A DNA stretch of 64,000 nucleotides from Parasphingorhabdus cellanae (GCF_017498565.1 NZ_CP071794.1:2656001-2720000), one strand, 5' to 3'. Shown: positions 43,990-53,391, counted from the stretch's first letter. The notes: generated by a model not told the origin, from the letters alone. Program-made: numbers and translations.

Positions 43990-45231
43990 TCACTCCGCCG
44001 CGTGTTGCATCTGATCGCTATTTTTCCATGCACCATAGGCATGCCAATAGGCCGCCCGGCCATGATCTTCATCGTCACCGGTCGCGGCCTCGGGGAAGAT
44101 ATCCGTATCGACCACTGCCCGGACTCCGCTTTCAAACAGCTCTGCCCGGTCAAATCCGGCTTCAACCATGACAGTTTTCATATCGAGCGCGTGCATCGAG
44201 GACCAGAAGGGTTCGTTATTGTTAAACGCATCCCAGTCGCGGATAAATTGCTCGTAAAGCGGCATGGCATCGGAATATTCCGGTTGTTCGAGATGGAACA
44301 TCAGGCCGCCATCAGCAAGCACGCGATAGCCCTCTGCGATAATCCGGGGCAGCGCCTTGCCGCTGGTTTCATGCAGGAACATGGTGGTCTGGACCCAGTC
44401 AAATGTGCCATCGTCCCAGCGCGATAAATCTTCGGCATTGGCCTGAATGAATGTGATATTGGTCGCACCGAGTGATTGCGCGCGGGCATGGGCGTAACGC
44501 AAAATGGGCGCAGCCGTATCGATCGCGATAAATTCCGTATTGGGAAAAGCCAGCGCCAGCGGCACGATATTATGACCAACCGTGGTCCCGATATCGAGTA
44601 CACGTCTGGGTTCCCAGCCGGGGCGTTCCTTCTTGATCCATTCCACCAGCGCCTGACCGCCGCCATCGGACAGCGCGCCAAGGCCGCCGGCGGTGGTGGC
44701 AAAGATACCGCAATCATAATTGGCGCCTGCCGAGACATCACCGGGCAGCTCTTCACCATGATAGCTGCCGGGCATGCAGTGGATATCCACGGCCGACTGA
44801 TAGCGCGGCACGTCGATTTCCGGGTTCAGCTCCAATGTATCACGGCCTTCATTAAATTGCCGGGCCCTGGCATTCAGTTCATCAATCTGGCGCAGCACCA
44901 TGGACCGGCCGTTTTGCTGGCGCATCTCCATCGAATTGCGTTTGAGCGCGGACCAGAATTTATGGAAGGGATCCTTGTTCATCGCGTGGCGGATCTCGAA
45001 ACGGTCCTGCGGTTCCCGGCCATGTTCCTTCAGAAAAGCCGGCAGGACGCGTCGGTCATAGGCAAGTTTGTTGCCCGGGCCGAGCGCGCCGGAAAGGAAT
45101 TTGTTGAAATTGGCGAGAAAATCAAAGCGCGCAACCTCGTCATGCGATGGTTCGGGCGAAACGCCATGACGTGCTACCGCATTATAGGGCGGTGCGACGT
45201 CGAGTTTTTGCTCGGTCGGTGTGGTGCTCAT
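43990..45231 (-). CDS. Class I SAM methyltransferase with MPGSY region (paralog)
   Basis: 413 aa. The N-terminal helical region (FLANFNKFLSGALGPGNKLAYDRRVLPAFLKEHGREPQ) and HCMPGSYHG near 151 match the 39610 protein. The methyltransferase domain has motif I RRVLDIGTTVGHNIVPL near 210, EFIAIDTAAPILRYAHARA, and GYRVLADGGLMFHLEQP. Acceptor unknown. The start overlaps the nitrilase-fold stop (ATGA), and the coiled-coil gene follows. The long unassigned N-terminal domain is unusual for class I enzymes. Confidence 0.82.
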   Translation of the reverse strand: MSTTPTEQKLDVAPPYNAVARHGVSPEPSHDEVARFDFLANFNKFLSGALGPGNKLAYDRRVLPAFLKEHGREPQDRFEIRHAMNKDPFHKFWSALKRNSMEMRQQNGRSMVLRQIDELNARARQFNEGRDTLELNPEIDVPRYQSAVDIHCMPGSYHGEELPGDVSAGANYDCGIFATTAGGLGALSDGGGQALVEWIKKERPGWEPRRVLDIGTTVGHNIVPLALAFPNTEFIAIDTAAPILRYAHARAQSLGATNITFIQANAEDLSRWDDGTFDWVQTTMFLHETSGKALPRIIAEGYRVLADGGLMFHLEQPEYSDAMPLYEQFIRDWDAFNNNEPFWSSMHALDMKTVMVEAGFDRAELFESGVRAVVDTDIFPEAATGDDEDHGRAAYWHAYGAWKNSDQMQHAAE

Positions 45232-46382
45232 ATCAAGCCCTCCTTTATCATGCGTTCGATGGTTTCTTCCTGGGTACGCAGAAAATAGTCGCGGTCCGGA
45301 GAGATGATGTCATTGTTCTGAATCAAACCATCGGCTTTTTGTACGGACAAATTACCATAAGTGGCCGCAAAAAGCTCCAGTCGCTGGCGCGCAAGGAAAT
45401 TGGTCATGGCCGGTTTGCGGCGTGCGGCGCGCAAGGCACCCAGATCGATATCGGCAAAAGCGGTAAAGGTCTCGCCGCTATTCGATTCCGCCATCACCCG
45501 GCCTTTATAATCAACCACCATGCTGTTGCCATCAGCTGAGGCGAGCGGCAGGGTCGTGTTTTCTATGCCCGCCGTGTTGGCGGAGACGACATAGGCCATA
45601 TTTTCCTGTGCCCGCGCGCGTTTGCCAATATCCTTGGGCGTGTCGAGCGGGGAGCCGATTTCCGATGAGCTATGGAGGAAAATCTCGGCGCCGCGCAGCG
45701 CATGGGCGCGGGCGATTTCGGGATAGAGTATCTCTTCCGAGGCGATGGCAGAAAGATTGCCAATTTCTGTCTTCGCTACCGGGAACACGCCGTCGAGGCC
45801 GTAAATATCGAGATATTTCGTCCAGACATCATGCGGCGTCGGCGCGAACATGGAATTGAGCCGGCGATAGCGCAGCACCACATCGCCCGATGGCGCGACC
45901 ACGAAACTGGCCTGGAAATAGAGGCCGGGGAAATTCGCATCCACTTCATAGGCATTACCAGCGACAAACATTTTCAGCCGCTGCGCCATCGCGCCCAGCG
46001 CCTCATATTCCGGGCCGTCCACTTCCAGCGCCGCCTTGTCGGCAAAATCGGGAATGGAAATGCGCCCCGGATAGCTGGTCAGCAGATATTCCGGCAGCAC
46101 CACCAGTTTGACCGGACTGCCGCCATATTGCTGGACGAAAATCGTTGCGGAGCGGATTTTCGTCTCGACTTCGCCAATCATCGCCAGCATCTGCGCGCGC
46201 GCCGCGGCCTTGTCCGGCGTCTTTTCAATCGAACGCGCGGCCAGTTGCATCGCGACGGCAGCGTAATTTTTGGTCTCGGTCATAGTCTTTTCTTTATCAT
46301 CTTTTCCGGTCGAGGCGAAAACAGGCGATGCGACACTGGCACAAAGTGCCGCGGCCATCATCTGTCTGCGGTCAAAGTCCAT
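45228..46382 (-). CDS. Exported nitrilase-fold protein lacking catalytic Cys
   Basis: 384 aa. Twin-arginine-like start (DFDRRQMMAAALCASVASPVFAS) suggests Tat export. Carbon-nitrogen hydrolase fold: catalytic Glu98 in VLPEYLL; the Lys position holds Arg174 (RYRRLNSM); the Cys position holds Ser215 (IASEEILYPEIAR, where the family has C-Y/W-D/E). The only Cys is in the signal peptide. The usual amidase chemistry is therefore unlikely. It may be a binding protein or use another mechanism. It lies between an FAD oxidase and the methyltransferase in one operon. Confidence 0.85.
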   Translation of the reverse strand: MDFDRRQMMAAALCASVASPVFASTGKDDKEKTMTETKNYAAVAMQLAARSIEKTPDKAAARAQMLAMIGEVETKIRSATIFVQQYGGSPVKLVVLPEYLLTSYPGRISIPDFADKAALEVDGPEYEALGAMAQRLKMFVAGNAYEVDANFPGLYFQASFVVAPSGDVVLRYRRLNSMFAPTPHDVWTKYLDIYGLDGVFPVAKTEIGNLSAIASEEILYPEIARAHALRGAEIFLHSSSEIGSPLDTPKDIGKRARAQENMAYVVSANTAGIENTTLPLASADGNSMVVDYKGRVMAESNSGETFTAFADIDLGALRAARRKPAMTNFLARQRLELFAATYGNLSVQKADGLIQNNDIISPDRDYFLRTQEETIERMIKEGLI

Positions 46383-46388
46383 CCCACT

Positions 46389-47939
46389 CTATAGACCGAG
46401 CGATCCCGGATTCATAAGCCCCTTTGGATCAACGGTTTTTTTCAAATCTTGCAGTAAGCTATCAGCAGCTGGATCGAGGCTGTCGCGATAGCGATAGGTT
46501 TTTGCAATCTGCAAATGCGCCGCGCCCTGATCATGGAACAGGTCGACCAAGGCCTGTTTGAGCTTCTGGGTCAGTTCCCATGCGGCGCTATTGCTGTCAA
46601 GTGTCGGAAGCTTGGCGAAATGCGCAGACTCTATGGTCGCTTCATGGACGGGGTTGGATGCATCGGGCCAGTAGAGGCACGGCTCGATAATCGCGCCGGA
46701 ACTGCTGACCGCCGATACCAATATGCCCGTGAAGACGCCGTGCCGATCCATCTCTTCGCGATGCTCCTCGAACAGCGCCAGGATCGCATCATAACAGGCA
46801 ACCGCTCGGCTATGTGGCAACAGGCCATGCACCGGAGCCCAGCGTTCGCCTTGGGGCCCGAGCATACTGTTGAGCGGCCCGAACGGATTGGCGCGGATGA
46901 TCTTGGGGATCGTATTCTCGGTCTCCGTCGCTCCATGGTCCAAAGCGATTTTGCGCGCGCGCTCCAGATCATCATCGGCCGCTGCCTGAATGCGCGCCTC
47001 GGTCAGCACGTGGAGCGAGAATTTCGCCTCGTCCATAAAGTCGCGGCCTGCGGCGACAACCTTTGCGCCCTCCTTGAGCGCGCCCCAGACACTGCCCTGT
47101 TTCTTCATCATCTGACCGAGCGCCTTGGCATCGCTGCCCAGACTGTCGCGCTGCATGCGAATGGCGTTCAGACTGGGGTCAAAACCGAAACATTCTGTGG
47201 ACACACCTGAACGTTCAATGGCTCCCATTGCTGAGAGAATGTCTTCATGATTTTCGAAGGTAAAGCTGGCATAGCCATGGGCCTCGGCTTCTGGGATCAT
47301 CCGCAAGGTGATGGTCGCCTTCATACCCAATGCGCCAGTGTCGGCAAGGAACAGGCCGGTCAGGTCCGGGCCATAAGGCCGGGTGAAATTTGCGCCGGTT
47401 TTCAGGACTGTCCCATCGGCCAGCACGACTTCCATCGCGATGCAGCTTTGCGCTGCCGTGCCATAGCGCCCCGATCCCCAGAACAGGCAATTCTGACTCA
47501 TCCCGCCGCCTATGGATGCTTTCAGACCCGACAAGGTTCCCCAAAATGGTGTCCGCAATCTTTTGGGGGCCAGCGTTTCATAGAGCTTTGCCCAGGTGCA
47601 GCCGGCCTCGACCGTGACCGTCATGTCTGTCTCGTTAATCTCCAATATCCGGTCCATTGCCGCCAGATCGAACAGCACCGCACCGGCCTTGTCCGTGGTA
47701 TATCCGCCCGTATAGCTCATGCCGCCGCCACGCGGGATGACCGGGATATTCTGCGATGTGGTCGCGGCAATCGCGGCGGACAGTTCATCCGTATTTTTCG
47801 GTCGCACTACCGCCAACAAATCTGCGCCGCGTTGATAGACATCATGCGCATAGAAATTCAGGCTCTCGCCGTCGGTCAGCACTTCTGCACCCGTATCGGA
47901 TATGTATTGGGCGGCGGTCGGATTGGCTTTTGTGGCCAT
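46389..47939 (-). CDS. FAD-linked oxidase (FAD_binding_4, GlcD-like)
   Basis: 516 aa. PCMH-type FAD domain: LLAVVRPKNTDELSAAIAATTSQNIPVIPRGGGMSYTGGYT, AVLFDLAAMDRILEINETDMTVTVEAGCTWAKLYETL, and GTLSGLKASIGGGMSQNCLFWGSGRYG. The C-terminal domain continues to GLMNPGSLGL, usual for glycolate-oxidase/D-lactate-dehydrogenase-like and vanillyl-alcohol-oxidase-like enzymes. Substrate: a 2-hydroxy acid or a phenol-type compound; not resolved. ATGA overlap with the MFS gene upstream. Confidence 0.9.
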   Translation of the reverse strand: MATKANPTAAQYISDTGAEVLTDGESLNFYAHDVYQRGADLLAVVRPKNTDELSAAIAATTSQNIPVIPRGGGMSYTGGYTTDKAGAVLFDLAAMDRILEINETDMTVTVEAGCTWAKLYETLAPKRLRTPFWGTLSGLKASIGGGMSQNCLFWGSGRYGTAAQSCIAMEVVLADGTVLKTGANFTRPYGPDLTGLFLADTGALGMKATITLRMIPEAEAHGYASFTFENHEDILSAMGAIERSGVSTECFGFDPSLNAIRMQRDSLGSDAKALGQMMKKQGSVWGALKEGAKVVAAGRDFMDEAKFSLHVLTEARIQAAADDDLERARKIALDHGATETENTIPKIIRANPFGPLNSMLGPQGERWAPVHGLLPHSRAVACYDAILALFEEHREEMDRHGVFTGILVSAVSSSGAIIEPCLYWPDASNPVHEATIESAHFAKLPTLDSNSAAWELTQKLKQALVDLFHDQGAAHLQIAKTYRYRDSLDPAADSLLQDLKKTVDPKGLMNPGSLGL

Positions 47940-49231
47940 CAGCTTGGCTCCGTGGCTAGGGTTTCTGTGGGGGAAGGATCGGTTTCAGGGAAGCTATCGG
48001 GATAGCGACCGAGGAACAGGAGCAGCCCGCCGCCAATCACGAAACCGAAGATCGCGACGCTCAGGATCGGGTCATAGCTGCCCATATTGTCACGCACGCT
48101 GGCATAGATAATCGGTGACAGGGCCGAGAAAAAACCAAAGGGCATGTAAAGCATGCCGTAGATTTTACCATAGTTGGCCATGCCGAAATAGCGTCCGGTG
48201 AGATAGGCGATCAGATCGCTTTCCGCACCGGCAGCAAAGCCGAGGAGGAAAGCCGCCAGCGCGGCGAGCGGAAAGGTGATGCTGTCGCCGAGCAGAACGT
48301 AGCAGGAGATGGCCGGCAGACAGAGTAGGGGAAAAGCTACAAATCCCTGCCAGAACCGGTCGAGTAAGGCGCCTGTGATGATCCGGCCTGACAATATGCC
48401 GATACCCAGAACGCCCATGACGGATGCAGCCGTTTGCGCATCGAGCCCGCGGTCGCCGAGCATGGTTGGCAGGTTGATAAATGCGCCGCCAAAGGCTGTG
48501 GCAATCACGGCAATTGATAACCAGATCAGCCAGAACCGATAATCTTTTAGCGCCACGCGCAAGGTAACGCCGGTCAGGTTGCCGCTGTCGCTCAAAATTG
48601 CTTTGGGTCGTTCTTCCGGGCGCGGTTCGCGAAACAGGAAATAGCCCAGCGGCAAGGCAACGAATAGCGGCAGCGCCGCGACAATCGCAAACATCGCCCG
48701 CCAGCCATAATTCTCAATGCCCCACACAGCGAGCTTGGGGACGACGATGGCGGCGAGACTTGTTCCCAAAAGCAAGATGCCGAGCGCAAGTCCGCGGTTT
48801 TTGTAAAACCAGAGGTTGATCGCCCGGCTCCAGCTTACAGGAGTTGAGCCGATGCCAATCAGTCCGACAACCACCCAAAGGGCATAGTAAATATAGAGCG
48901 TGGATGTCACCTGAGCTGTCGGCGTGAAGGACATAGCCGCAAAGGATAGGCCAAAAGCCAGCAGCGAATAGAGCGCCACTTTCCGGACACCATATTTATC
49001 CGCGAGCGAGCCAAAAAACGGTGCCAGCAAGGACGCGATAATCCCGAAAATCGTTATCGGAAAGAGTATCTGCGTGCGGGTCCAGCCAAATTCTTCAATC
49101 AACGGTTCGACGGTGAAGCCGATGACATTAAAGGGTATGGGCGATGCTCCACAGGCCACGCCGAGAACGCCGGCAAGCAGGACCTTCCAGCCCATCGCAA
49201 ATTCATTACGGCTTGTGTTCTGGTCAGTCAT
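47939..49231 (-). CDS. MFS transporter
   Basis: 430 aa, twelve hydrophobic segments. Typical monocarboxylate/oxalate-like MFS features: GVACGASPIPFNVIGFTVEPLIEEFGWTRTQI in helix 1, GSLADKYGVRKVALYS between helices 2 and 3, and NLWFYKNRGLALGILLLG. First gene of a minus-strand operon with the FAD oxidase, nitrilase-fold protein, methyltransferase and coiled-coil protein; operator C lies 18 bases upstream. It probably imports an organic acid. Confidence 0.9.
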   Translation of the reverse strand: MTDQNTSRNEFAMGWKVLLAGVLGVACGASPIPFNVIGFTVEPLIEEFGWTRTQILFPITIFGIIASLLAPFFGSLADKYGVRKVALYSLLAFGLSFAAMSFTPTAQVTSTLYIYYALWVVVGLIGIGSTPVSWSRAINLWFYKNRGLALGILLLGTSLAAIVVPKLAVWGIENYGWRAMFAIVAALPLFVALPLGYFLFREPRPEERPKAILSDSGNLTGVTLRVALKDYRFWLIWLSIAVIATAFGGAFINLPTMLGDRGLDAQTAASVMGVLGIGILSGRIITGALLDRFWQGFVAFPLLCLPAISCYVLLGDSITFPLAALAAFLLGFAAGAESDLIAYLTGRYFGMANYGKIYGMLYMPFGFFSALSPIIYASVRDNMGSYDPILSVAIFGFVIGGGLLLFLGRYPDSFPETDPSPTETLATEPS

Positions 49232-49249
49232 GCACCCTCTATGATTCTA

Positions 49250-49267
49250 AATTTGTCCGGACATATT
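49250..49267. promoter_or_regulatory. Operator C: AATTTGTCCGGACATATT
   Basis: 17 of 18 positions match the palindrome. It lies 18 bases upstream of the MFS start and would control the five-gene minus-strand operon. Confidence 0.75.
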
Positions 49268-49297
49268 TTGTATAGCCTGATTTGCTTTATACGCCAG

Positions 49298-49330
49298 AAA
49301 AAGAAAGCGGACCATTGCTGACCCGCTTTC
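49298..49330 (-). terminator. Rho-independent terminator of TonB receptor gene
   Basis: Stem GAAAGCGG / CCGCTTTC (8 bp) with a 12-base loop, followed on the minus strand by TTTTT. It lies 22 bases after the stop of the receptor at 49353 and separates it from operator C and the MFS operon. Confidence 0.8.
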
Positions 49331-49352
49331 TCCCCCATTCGTCCCGGTCGGT

Positions 49353-51620
49353 CTAATTAACACGGCCGCCAAATTTATAAGTTGCCCGGATTGTCCATCG
49401 GCCGGGTTGGTTGAAATAGGTGTCTCCGTTTCCGAAGGATGCAACGAGATATCGTTTGTTGAAACAATTCGAACATTCGACAGCGAAGTTGAGCTGATCT
49501 CCAAAGGGTTTGAAGTCGATACCGGCGTTGACCAGCGCATAGCCATCCGCAGGACCCACGCCACGCGTTGATGTCTCCTGATCGGACACCATACGAATAC
49601 TGCCGCGCGGACTTATCATCGCGCTGCCGATTTCGATATCGTAGGATCCACCCAAAGTGACCTGAACATCCGGACTGCGTTTCGGTTCGATCAGCTCGCA
49701 ATTCACGTCGAATACCGAGACTGTTCCGTTTGGTGGCACGCAGGCGGCAGCATCAGCTGCACTGGCTTCGTATCGGGCATCCATGATGCCGAGCGCAGCG
49801 TAGAGGTTCAAATTCCGAACCGGGCTGATAAAGGCTTCAACCTCAAGACCTGTATTCAACAATTTACCAGCATTTCCTATGGCAAACACACCTTGTGAGA
49901 TAGCAGTGTTAACTTGTAGATCCTTGGCTTCCAGATAGAATGCGGTTGCGGCAATGCTCAGGGCGCTGCCAAAGTTCATCCGCGTACCGGCTTCATAGGA
50001 CCAGACTTTTTCGGAACCGAAAGGCTGGAGTCCCGACGCCGTATTAACCCGCGCGTTCCAACCGCCTGAGCGGAACCCGCGTGTGGCGGAGGCATAGAAC
50101 ATCAGATCATCATTCGGCTCAAATTGCAGCGCAAAGCGCGGCGTCCATACTTTTTCGCGTTGATCGATCGGAATCCCGAGTGCGATCATGTTGGCAGTGG
50201 TCAGATCGGTAATATCTCCAACGGGCCGGTTGTCGGAAATACGGAAATCTTTCTTCTCATCCGTATAACGCACACCGGCCGTGGCTGTAATCTGGTCCGT
50301 CAGCGCAAAATCGCCCTGAATATAGCCAGCAATATTTTCGGTATCATTAGTAATGATACGATCGCGTGATGGCGTTGGTCCGGCGAAATAGGCCGCAAAG
50401 TCGCTGCGGTTTTCTTCTTTCAGATAGAACAGGCCAGCGGTCAGGTTGAGAAAATCATCAAATAGCGAACCATTATATTTTAACTCTGCTGAATATTGCT
50501 TGAAATCGCCAATATTATCGATGACGAAAATGTCGTCATTCGGACCAAATTGCGGCAATGGGAAATTGACCAGAAAGTCATTTTCAACTTTGCGATATCC
50601 CATGATTAGTGACACCGAGCCATTGTCCATATTGTAGGTCAGATTGGATGATGTGTTGTAGGATTTGGTCAGGCTACCATAATCCGCCTTGGATACGGCG
50701 CCAGGGAAGACGGCATCCAGTCCCAAGGGAAGAATGGAGGTGGATACCAGATCGACTTCGCCATAATTGCCCGATGTTCTGGTCGGTCCTGTGCCGGCAT
50801 TAGTATCAAGGTTGATATCCCGCCCGGTAATATTCGTGCCGCTATCGCGAATGATATCACCTGCAACATACCAGTTGAGGTCGTCCGTGATATCTATGTC
50901 TATCGCAATCCGGCCGCCATATGCTTCCCGGTCGTTAATATTACGGTCGAGGGCGGTGTTTTTCAGCCAGCCATTATCATCGACATAAAAGCCGCTGACA
51001 AGGAAACGGACACGGTCCGAAAGCGGCAGATCAACGGAGCCACGTAGCGTGACCTCATCGAACCGACCATAGCTGGCCTCTGCAAATCCGCCAAATTCTT
51101 CACCCGGCTTGCGCAGTACAACGTTGATAGCACCGCCGGTCGTGTTCTTACCAAATAACGTACCTTGCGGTCCGCGCAGGACCTCTGTCCGCTCGATATC
51201 GAATAGGGCAATATTATTGCCATTCTGGCGCGCGTAAAAAATTTCATCAACATATGTACCCACGGCCGGGTCGAAGGTCGGGAAGGATTCATCCTGACCC
51301 TGTCCGCGCAGGAAGTAGACATTGGCGCTACCGAGCGAGGTGTTGTTGCTGCCGACCAGGTTGGGAAGAGTATCAACGAGATCAATGGTCTTCTTTACCG
51401 CCAGCGTATCGAGCTGCTTTGGCGTGAAAGCGGAAATAGCGATCGGAACATCCTGAATGCTCTGCTCGCGGCGCTGGGCTGTCACGATGATGACATTGTC
51501 TCTGGTTTCAGCCGCTTCTGCCTGTTCACCTTCCTGTGCAGAGGCCGGGGCACCAGCGAGCGCCGTCAGTGCCAATCCAAAAATGGCGGTATTTCGATAG
51601 GTTGCTTTGCGCGTTATCAT
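49353..51620 (-). CDS. TonB-dependent receptor
   Basis: 755 aa from ATG 51620; a longer frame passes through operator D. Signal peptide ITRKATYRNTAIFGLALTALAGAPASAQ. TonB box/plug: DNVIIVTAQRREQSIQDVPIAISAFTPKQLD, and VLRGPQGTLFGKNTTGGAINV. Barrel ending YKFGGRVN. Its control by the TTGTCCGGACAA operator 48 bases upstream places it with the second catabolic block, probably as the importer of that block's substrate. It has its own terminator. Confidence 0.94.
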   Translation of the reverse strand: MITRKATYRNTAIFGLALTALAGAPASAQEGEQAEAAETRDNVIIVTAQRREQSIQDVPIAISAFTPKQLDTLAVKKTIDLVDTLPNLVGSNNTSLGSANVYFLRGQGQDESFPTFDPAVGTYVDEIFYARQNGNNIALFDIERTEVLRGPQGTLFGKNTTGGAINVVLRKPGEEFGGFAEASYGRFDEVTLRGSVDLPLSDRVRFLVSGFYVDDNGWLKNTALDRNINDREAYGGRIAIDIDITDDLNWYVAGDIIRDSGTNITGRDINLDTNAGTGPTRTSGNYGEVDLVSTSILPLGLDAVFPGAVSKADYGSLTKSYNTSSNLTYNMDNGSVSLIMGYRKVENDFLVNFPLPQFGPNDDIFVIDNIGDFKQYSAELKYNGSLFDDFLNLTAGLFYLKEENRSDFAAYFAGPTPSRDRIITNDTENIAGYIQGDFALTDQITATAGVRYTDEKKDFRISDNRPVGDITDLTTANMIALGIPIDQREKVWTPRFALQFEPNDDLMFYASATRGFRSGGWNARVNTASGLQPFGSEKVWSYEAGTRMNFGSALSIAATAFYLEAKDLQVNTAISQGVFAIGNAGKLLNTGLEVEAFISPVRNLNLYAALGIMDARYEASAADAAACVPPNGTVSVFDVNCELIEPKRSPDVQVTLGGSYDIEIGSAMISPRGSIRMVSDQETSTRGVGPADGYALVNAGIDFKPFGDQLNFAVECSNCFNKRYLVASFGNGDTYFNQPGRWTIRATYKFGGRVN

Positions 51621-51668
51621 TTTCGTCTCCCTGGTTCCGGAAATTATGAGAATGCTTGATGCGCATCC

Positions 51669-51686
51669 AAGTTGTCCAGACAAATT
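51669..51686. promoter_or_regulatory. Operator D: AAGTTGTCCAGACAAATT
   Basis: 16 of 18 positions match the palindrome, 48 bases upstream of the TonB receptor start. Weakest of the six copies but with both GTC/GAC arms intact. Confidence 0.68.
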
Positions 51687-51772
51687 TTAGGAGTCTTGGC
51701 TAATCTTCTTGATAGGGCAAACGCTAACAACCAATTGGTTTGAATCTACAACCAGATGGATTTTTCGAGCTT

Positions 51773-52765
51773 TTATGGCTTTTCCGCCACAGTGATACCC
51801 CGCAGTTGATTGATACCGACTACCGTGCGGCAGGCGGCGATCAGCTCGTTCTTCAGGCTCTGGGCCGCCGGTTGCAGCACGGAATTACGGCGAATCGCAA
51901 AATAGGCGGTGCGCGCCACCGGAAACTCGGTCCCTTCCACGATATGATATTGGGCGCGTTCCTCTTCCGTGGCGAACAGTTCTTTGGCGAGCAACATGAC
52001 GGCATCGCTTTGCAACAAGGTCGACTTGGCGAGGATGACCGAATCCATGTCGACATATTTCGCTGGCGGGGGCAGGCCGGCGGCAAGAAAAACGTTACAG
52101 ATGCGCTGCCATTGCATCTGCAGCTGCATCGATACCAGCCATGTCTGCGAAGCCAGATCTTCCAGCGTGATGTCGGACTTGGAGGCTAGCGGATGGTCGC
52201 GGCGCATCATGATCACATCGCGGTCCTCGAACATCTCGGTCGTGTCGATGGCATTGTCGATTTCCAGATCTGTTGGCGGTGCACTGGCGACAAACTCCAC
52301 TTCGCCGCGCAGTAATTTTTCGTAGAGCGACCTGCTGTCGCCGGATGTGATACTGAGCGTTACTCCCGGTTGTTTCTCGCTGAACCGGTTAATGATCATC
52401 GGCGCTATGCGGGTGAGAAAAGACCAGCCTAGGCCGATACGGACATAGCCGCGATCCGCCCCTCGCAGCGCGCTTATTTCGGCGGCCGCGAGCCGGCTCT
52501 CGGCCGTAATGACTTTTGCCCGGCGGGCCAGAGCATGACCAAATTGCGTAGCCTCCGCCCCGAAAGCGCCGCGTTCGAACAGCTTCACGCCCAGACTTTC
52601 TTCCAGCTTTGCGACGCTTTTGGAGACGGCCTGTTGACTAACGTCATTATTGCTGGCGGCGCGCGAAAAGCTGCCTGTGTCATAGACGGAGAGGAAATGC
52701 TGCAATTTCTGTGGATCCATTGATGGCTTGATAAAGCGTTGGCGCAAGTCAGGTTGGGTCATCAA
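51773..52765 (-). CDS. LysR family transcriptional regulator
   Basis: About 330 aa; ATG 52720 (MDPQKLQHFLSVYDTGSFSRAA) would give the usual LysR N-terminus and a 315-aa protein, so the start is uncertain. Winged helix near KLQHFLSVYDTGSFSRAASNNDVSQQAVSKSVAKLEESLG, and a co-inducer domain with LSITSGDSRSLYEKLLRGEVEF. It is divergent from the lipocalin-like gene at 52881, which may be a target. No convincing LysR box was identified. Confidence 0.9.
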   Translation of the reverse strand: MMTQPDLRQRFIKPSMDPQKLQHFLSVYDTGSFSRAASNNDVSQQAVSKSVAKLEESLGVKLFERGAFGAEATQFGHALARRAKVITAESRLAAAEISALRGADRGYVRIGLGWSFLTRIAPMIINRFSEKQPGVTLSITSGDSRSLYEKLLRGEVEFVASAPPTDLEIDNAIDTTEMFEDRDVIMMRRDHPLASKSDITLEDLASQTWLVSMQLQMQWQRICNVFLAAGLPPPAKYVDMDSVILAKSTLLQSDAVMLLAKELFATEEERAQYHIVEGTEFPVARTAYFAIRRNSVLQPAAQSLKNELIAACRTVVGINQLRGITVAEKP

Positions 52766-52880
52766 TATTCCTTTTGGGGCCTGTTACAATCAACGGCTGT
52801 GCAAAAGCCAATAATGGTTGTTAGCAGGTCAATATCACGTCGCCTAACGAAACGGAAATTTCACGTAGCGAGAAGGGTGG

Positions 52881-53351
52881 ATGGCCGTGACAGCGCAGAC
52901 CAAAGCGATACTGACTGATCTTATGCCGGGCATGATGAGGCATAAAGGCATATGGACCGGTGTCTACCGCCACGTTGACACGGACAATCAGCTGGTCGAC
53001 CAACACCAGGCGCGCGTGGAATGTATATTTCCGCATGACGGCCCCTATGCCTATATCCAGAAAAACCTGTTCCAGTGGGATGACGGCCGCGAATATCGCT
53101 CCACCCTGAACGGTGTGCTGCGCGACGGCAAGCTGTGGTGGGACAATAAGAATTTCGATGGTTGTGGATGGGAAACCGACTTCGGGCTTATCCTGCTCAA
53201 CCTCAATCGCAAGGATGATCTCGGCGCCAATTTCTACGAGATTATTTGTCTCGGTGACGATGGGAATCACCGGGCGCGGACCTGGCACTGGTTCAAGGAC
53301 GGGCAATTGTTTAAGCGCACTTTGTGCGATGAACGTCGCGTAATCGATTGA
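52881..53351 (+). CDS. Lipocalin-like protein, possibly DUF3598 (paralog)
   Basis: 156 aa. HKGIWTGVYRHVDTDNQLVDQH, KNLFQWDDGREYRSTLNG, GKLWWDNKNFDGCGWET and RARTWHWFKDGQLFKRTL align with the 33615 protein. Likely a cytosolic beta-barrel that binds or converts a hydrophobic ligand; the DUF3598/calycin assignment is tentative. Ribosome site GAAGGG. It lies between the LysR gene and operator E. Confidence 0.62.
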   Translation: MAVTAQTKAILTDLMPGMMRHKGIWTGVYRHVDTDNQLVDQHQARVECIFPHDGPYAYIQKNLFQWDDGREYRSTLNGVLRDGKLWWDNKNFDGCGWETDFGLILLNLNRKDDLGANFYEIICLGDDGNHRARTWHWFKDGQLFKRTLCDERRVID

Positions 53352-53373
53352 CGGATCCAGACTGAAACATTGC

Positions 53374-53391
53374 AATTTGTCCGGACATATT
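53374..53391. promoter_or_regulatory. Operator E: AATTTGTCCGGACATATT
   Basis: 17 of 18 positions match the palindrome, identical to operator C. It ends one base before the first in-frame ATG of the 6-TM gene and 40 bases before the more likely start. Confidence 0.75.

Noticed and set aside
52766..52880. LysR-type operator in the divergent region (CCTGTTACAA ... TTGTTAGCAGG)
   Set aside because: The dyad is imperfect, with gaps, and does not show a clear T-N11-A box; not strong enough to annotate.
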